Shown here: positions 60,543 to 64,000 of the stretch, in pieces
How the letters are laid out: every line of letters begins with the position of its first letter
Numbering within the stretch: the stretch's first letter is position 1
Source: Prorocentrum cordatum
Lineage: Eukaryota; Sar; Dinophyceae; Prorocentrales; Prorocentraceae
Assembly: GCA_963575745.1 (NCBI GenBank)
Contig: CAUYUJ010012781.1
Coordinates: forward strand, 282,119 to 346,118
Reading direction: 5' to 3'
DNA length: 64,000 nucleotides
The notes under the pieces: generated by a model
Told to the model about the DNA's origin: nothing
Seen by the model: the letters and a program-made list of their open reading frames with translations, nothing else
Databases searched by the model: none
Made by a program: the position numbers and the translations under genes

Positions 60543-60562
60543 CTGCAGCCATTCTGGCTCAA
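60543..60562 (+). promoter_or_regulatory. Relic of the dinoflagellate spliced leader, upstream of the zinc-finger gene
   Basis: The genomic AGCCATTCTGGCTCAAA matches the core of the dinoflagellate spliced leader, AGCCATTTTGGCTCAAG, at 15 of 17 positions. The four bases before it, CTGC, match CCGT at two. All four differences are transitions. It lies 130 bases before the start codon and on the same strand. A genomic copy is expected when a trans-spliced mRNA has been reverse-transcribed and reinserted. Confidence 0.75.
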
Positions 60563-60693
60563 ACCAGGGAGGTAAGTGGCCGCCCGAAGAAATCTGCCGC
60601 ACTTCACCCCGGGCGGGAGCGCGGCAACCGATCAGGCTCATGAACAGCGCCTGCGATGTCAGACCGCAAGGCGTACGCCAGACTGATGGAACC

Positions 60694-61386
60694 ATGCTGG
60701 TCGTCAAGAATTGCTTCCTGGAGGTAGTGGACGACATGTCTGGGCTCAGGCGTAGCAGGAGCGAAGGTGACGTTCGGATCTCAGCCGTGGGATGCCCCGC
60801 GCGCGTCGATGGCCGCATCTCGCATGCCCGTGGTCACGAGCCGCTCTCGGCCTTGGTCTCGGTCGCCTCTGATGGCCGCCGCTCCGGGGTGGTGTTCAGC
60901 GACGGCGGCCAGTACAGGAACAGTGGATGTTCCGATTTGGGACCGGGCAGCTCTCATTCTGCGAGCCGCAGCCCTGAACGCGGGCAAGAGCGTGAGCTCG
61001 TTGGGCACCAGGATGCAGGACGCGTGGACGGCAAGGAGGAGAAACACGCCGCCAGCATATGCGTACAGTGCCGCGACCAAGCGTCGAAGGAGGGCTGTGC
61101 GAGCGGGCGTGGGTGCCAGTTCTGCCACCCGCCACACTCGGTCAAGAAGCGCAGGATGCGGCCCTGCAGGGCAGCGAGGATGCAGATCAAGCAGCACATC
61201 GCGGCGCTGGGCCGCACGCCCAAGGCTGACGCCAGCGCCGCACGGGGAAGGACCGACAGCGGCGGATTCGCGGTGGTGGGCGCCGCGATCGGGTGCTATC
61301 AGCAGTATGCTGCCGCAGTCCAGAGAGCGAAACAGCGGGGCCAGTCGCAGGGCGGCGTTCTTTCATCCCGCCCGTGGCCGTCGTGA
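60694..61386 (+). CDS. CCCH zinc-finger protein (dinoflagellate type)
   Basis: A 230-residue frame from ATG 60694 to TGA 61384-61386 without interruption. It starts MLVVKNCFLEVVDD, then LRRSRSEGDV, a start-and-motif style I recall as common in dinoflagellate zinc-finger proteins. Residues 126-145 give C-x8-C-x5-C-x3-H (Cys126, Cys135, Cys141, His145), followed by a basic tail (KKRRMRPCR). This is the CCCH type, usually RNA-binding and involved in post-transcriptional control; specific targets cannot be inferred. Upstream are the spliced-leader relic (60543) and a GTAAGT donor-like site at 60572, with AG options at 60672-60681, so the 5' untranslated region may contain an intron of about 110 bases. 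The start was chosen because the KNCFLE motif follows it; the upstream in-frame extension has no domain. Codon use is GC-rich but not repetitive. Confidence 0.75.
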   Translation: MLVVKNCFLEVVDDMSGLRRSRSEGDVRISAVGCPARVDGRISHARGHEPLSALVSVASDGRRSGVVFSDGGQYRNSGCSDLGPGSSHSASRSPERGQERELVGHQDAGRVDGKEEKHAASICVQCRDQASKEGCASGRGCQFCHPPHSVKKRRMRPCRAARMQIKQHIAALGRTPKADASAARGRTDSGGFAVVGAAIGCYQQYAAAVQRAKQRGQSQGGVLSSRPWPS

Positions 61387-61567
61387 CGAACCTGTCAGAG
61401 CGCGTGGTTCGTCGTGGCATTGCTGGGCGCGGCTGCAGGGGGAGATGTCTGCTGACGCGAGGGGTGTATTTTGTCACCGGCACGTCGGCAGTTTTCTCAC
61501 ATGAGGCTGCGTTGGTTGGGGCGCAGGCTTTTCGAGTGCAGTACGCCTGAATAGATTCGCCCCCCTC

Positions 61568-61795
61568 TCCTCCTCCTCCTCCTCCTCCTCCTCCTCCTCC
61601 TCCTCCTCCTCCTCCTCCTCCTCCTCCTCCTCCTCCTCCACCTCTCCTCCTCCTCCTCCCCTCCATCCTCCTCCACCTCCTCCTCCTCCCCCTCCTCCTC
61701 CTCCTCCTCCTCCTCCTCCTCCTCCTCCTCCTCCTCCTCCTCCTCCTCCTCCTCCTCCTCCTCCTCCTCCTCCTCCCGCGCCTCCTCCTCCTGCA
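61568..61795 (+). repeat. CCT microsatellite
   Basis: About 230 bp of CTC/CCT with a few interruptions, about 180 bp downstream of the zinc-finger gene. Confidence 0.97.
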
Positions 61796-61947
61796 CCCGC
61801 GCCTCCTGCATGCCTATGCCTCGTCAAGCGTTTTCAAGTGTTACCGCCCCGTTGAGTGGGGCGCGGCTCATCTGGGCGTCCGATCGGACATATGTGCCAT
61901 GCTTGGCCACGATTGTTCTTAGTGTGGACGCCTGGTACCAATCCGTA

Positions 61948-62011
61948 TTTTTGGACCCACGCTGGACGTGCCTGATTGTATAGTCGGGCACGTCCAGCGT
62001 GGGTCCAAAAA
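61948..62011. repeat. Perfect 25-bp inverted repeat with 14-base loop
   Basis: Arm 61948-61972 starts TTTTTGGACCCACGCTGG; arm 61987-62011 is its exact complement, ending CCAGCGTGGGTCCAAAAA. A weaker pair, ATCCTCCGAT...ATCGAAGGAT, follows at 62012-62036. Confidence 0.95.
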
Positions 62012-62226
62012 TCCTCCGATCTTCCATCGAAGGATTTTTTGGGCATCCTTCGATCGACGTCCACGTCCAACGTCTACGTCCAACGTATTTTTGGGCACCC
62101 TTCGATTTTTTTTTTCTGCATGGTCCTTCCCCATGTGGCCTGCCGCCCCCCCCCTGGTTGGCGAGCGCGCACTGGCCGTCAGGGCCGTCGGACGTGCCGG
62201 GCTGGCTCCCCTCCAGTCTGACCCAC
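62012..62226. other. Unassigned, short duplications
   Basis: ACGTCCAACGT occurs at about 62060 and 62072, and TTTTTGGGCAnCCTTCGAT occurs twice (62035 and 62089). No gene. Confidence 0.5.
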
Positions 62227-62400
62227 TCCTCCCCCCCCTCCTCCCCCTCCTCCTCCTCCTCCTCCTCCTCCTCGTTCTCCCTCCTCCTGCTCCTCCTCCT
62301 CCACCTCCTCCTCCTCCCCCTCCCTCCTCCTCCTCCTCCTCCTCCTCCTCCTCCTCCTCCTCCTCCTCCTCCTCCTCCTCCTCCTCCTACTCCTCCTCCT
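62227..62400 (+). repeat. CCT microsatellite
   Basis: CTCCTC triplets. Confidence 0.95.
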
Positions 62401-63000
62401 TGCTGCAAGCATTTAGTTTCGTGAGTCGGAAACAAGTGAAACAACAAGTGAATCGTTCGAGTTTCTATGTTTCCTCGTGCTTGTATGTTTCGAGCCATGC
62501 CGGCGCTTGGTTTTAATATCCATCGACTCTGCCACTTCAGCTGGGTCGACGAGTATGCGCCTCGTTGTGCAGTGCCTTGCGCACTCAGGTGCCAACACGT
62601 CTGCCGCGTGTGAGAAGTCTTGCACTGTTACTGGCATAATTTCTTGTATAGTGATTATGTGTGGGGACCTTGAGGGGGCACTAGCGCACCAGACGCTACG
62701 TTGGCCCAGTTCAGGCTCAAGCTTGCGGATGTATGGTCTCCCGCTGCGACTGCATTTGGAACTCACCTGCTGCGCTTCATGAGAAAAGCAGATTTTGCCA
62801 CAAGGTGTGCTTCGCACTGGTTTTTGACAGGGATGCGGCGAGGGAGAGGTCGCACTGGTCCTGGTCGGCTGCCGGTCGCCTGGGCGATGGGGTGTTTATT
62901 AATCGGGAACACTGATGAACATTTCCATGGAGGTGAAGAAGGGGGTTGGAAGAGGAAACGTCCTAAACCACTCACGCCCTGAAGGGCTGGTGGGATGTCT
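62401..63000. other. Unassigned stretch
   Basis: Moderate-GC, unique-looking; open frames on both strands (62477-62782 plus, 62413-62817 minus) have no recognisable domain. Confidence 0.35.
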
Positions 63001-63135
63001 CGGAGGTCTGCGCGGGCTTCTCAGATCGGCGCTGCCCCCCCCCTCCCTAGCGCCTCTGGCGCCGACCCTTGCGCATTCCGCCCGCCCGGGAGGGGGGCCC
63101 AGCGCCGATGCAAGACACTCGCGCGGAGCTCCCAT
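63001..63135 (+). mobile_element. Family A palindromic element, copy 9
   Basis: GGAGGTCTGCGCGGGCTTCT and GATCGGCGCTG left; AGCGCCTCTGGCGCCGACCC centre; CAGCGCCGATGCAAGACACT and CGCGCGGAGCTCC right. Confidence 0.8.
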
Positions 63136-63147
63136 CGGACGGGGCTC

Positions 63148-63302
63148 GGACGAGGATAAATTGTTCCAGGGCGTTCCAGAACGCTCTCACAGCGTTCCGG
63201 AACGCTCTGAGGAGGCCGCGGCGCCCGAGAGACCCTCCAGAGCCGCCGGAATTCAGAGATTCTATATATATATATATATACACCCGAATTTATCCTCGTC
63301 CT
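63148..63302 (+). mobile_element. Family F element, copy 3 (complete, with inverted ends)
   Basis: Ends GGACGAGGATAAATT and AATTTATCCTCGTCC are perfect inverted repeats. The centre has AGCGTTCCGGAACGCT (palindromic) and a TATATA run. It lies about 50 bp before the acceptor-like CCTCCAG at 63347-63353. Confidence 0.9.
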
Positions 63303-63353
63303 GGATTCGTCTTATCCCAGAAATCATGCTCATGCGGTGTGTTGTTCCTCCAG

Positions 63354-64000
63354 GTACGCGGACGGCGAGCCCCACTGCGGCGGCCCGCCCGCCCTGAGGC
63401 TCCAGGAGCTGGAGCGCGAGCGGCTGCGGCACTGGCGGGCCGCGGAGGCGCTGCAGGAGCAGCTGGGCCGGTGCCAGCAGGAGCTGGGCCAGAGCCGGCG
63501 GCGCGCCGAGGAGCTCGGCTACACCTAAGAGCAGCCGTTCTCGCTGGAGTGACCTCTGGTGCGGGCCTAACGGGGTCCCCCGATCGCCGAGCGCGAAGCG
63601 GCAGCAGCGGCTTGCGCGCCCGAGTTGGGCCACCCCGTGTCCCCTTGTTGAATCGCGCACCAAAGGTCAGTCTCGCCCAGGGTCACTCTTGCGTGTAGCC
63701 GAGGAGCTGGCGGGCGTGGCGGCGGACCTGGAGTCCCAGGCTCACCGCCAACCAAACCACCCCAACCCAACCCAAAGGCCCCGATTTGCCCTCCATGTCC
63801 AGTGGCGGGGGGTCGGGAAACATTGAAACAACACATCTGAAGCCCATACCCCCCAACCCGAAATTCGGGTCTTCGGGGTGGGTTGGAGTGTCTTGGTAGG
63901 TAGCCACAGGTGCAGGCCGAGCGCGAGGCGCGGGTGGTGGCCGGCGCGGCCGCCGCCGCCGAGCGGGACGCCGAGGCGCTGGCGGACCGAGCGGCCAGAC
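63354..64000 (+). CDS. Coiled-coil / Ala-rich repeat protein, partial, with two short introns
   Basis: I propose exons 63354-63517, 63699-63739 and 63910-64000 onward, in one frame. Exon 1 follows a TCCTCCAG acceptor. It reads LRLQELERERLRHWRAAEAL, then QEQLGRCQQELGQSRRRAEE, a clear heptad coiled coil. Exon 2 reads AEELAGVAADLESQ. Exon 3 reads VQAEREARVVAGAAAAAERD, then AEALADRAAR, the same AERDAxALADxAA style as the large ORF at 37937, so the two are probably paralogous. Without splicing, exon 1 hits TAA within 11 bases of the junction, supporting the intron. Both introns are GC-AG and coincide with inverted-repeat elements. Function unknown; an elongated structural or cytoskeletal protein is plausible. 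The 5' end may lie further upstream and the 3' end is outside the window. Confidence 0.6.
63518..63698 (+). mobile_element. Introner-like intron 1 (GC-AG) with TIRs and 7-bp flanking duplication
   Basis: The spliced segment would be 63518-63698. The underlying element (63516-63701) has ends CGGCTACACCTAAGAG and CTCTTGCGTGTAGCCG (inverted, two mismatches) and is flanked directly by AGGAGCT at 63509-63515 and 63702-63708. It contains in-frame stops, so the host frame needs it removed. Confidence 0.65.
63740..63909 (+). mobile_element. Introner-like intron 2 (GC-AG), family L copy 3
   Basis: The donor-like CAG|GCTCAC and acceptor-like CCACAG|GTG enclose a complete family L element: ACCAAACCACCCCAACCC left, GGGGTGGGTTGGAGTG right, CCCCAACCCGAAATTCGGGT inside. 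CAGG lies at both ends. Removal joins Gln to Val in frame (phase 0). Confidence 0.7.

Noticed and set aside
1-64000. tRNA, rRNA, snRNA or spliced-leader RNA genes
   Set aside because: I looked for recognisable cloverleaf boxes, rRNA core words and the leader followed by a GT donor; none was convincing by eye. A covariance-model scan would be decisive.

Overview
The window looks like nuclear DNA of a GC-rich dinoflagellate. I infer this from four things. First, there is a relic of the dinoflagellate spliced leader at 60543-60562, upstream of a CCCH zinc-finger gene. Second, there are short GC-AG introns made of inverted-repeat elements. Third, the coding segments are of dinoflagellate type: a degenerate LINE, a ubiquitin-like exon with WD40 repeats, and Ala-rich repeat proteins. 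Fourth, genes are very sparse in repeat-rich DNA. I cannot name the species; a free-living, Prorocentrum-like genome would fit. A 100-N assembly gap lies at 5320-5419.

Layout. 3-4364 is a 5'-truncated, frameshifted LINE-type retrotransposon on the + strand (endonuclease, reverse transcriptase, zinc-knuckle-like segment, RNase H). 4.4-26 kb is almost gene-free: GGA/CCT tracts, minisatellites and many 130-240 bp inverted-repeat elements. 26.67-31.89 kb holds a candidate split gene on the + strand (ubiquitin-like exon, then about six WD40 repeats in three exon-like blocks), with inverted-repeat elements between the blocks. 32.8-37.5 kb is a GGCC/CTTGG minisatellite province with a 989-bp tandem triplication and an inverted segment. 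37.9-42.0 kb is a long intronless ORF (1357 codons) with a homogenised 42-residue repeat and a Trp-rich tail resembling centrin-binding repeats. 42-58 kb is again repeats: a CTATG/CTAAG satellite, a 1.9-kb GAGAAAACGA minisatellite, a 2.2-kb GGCGCTCCTTAGCAG minisatellite, and many foldback elements. 60.69-61.39 kb is the CCCH zinc-finger gene, the clearest protein gene here. 63.35 kb to the window end is the start of a coiled-coil gene whose two introns are themselves inverted-repeat elements.

The unifying theme is short non-autonomous inverted-repeat elements. I sort them by eye into families A-F, H-L, O and P (labels are mine; M and N are used for other local repeats), about 53 copies. At least two copies behave like introners, that is, transposable elements spliced out as introns. 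One family E copy sits inside a minisatellite with a 6-bp target-site duplication. One family B copy carries a nested satellite element. All coordinates of repeats are by eye and accurate to roughly 5-20 bp; no alignment or database search was run.
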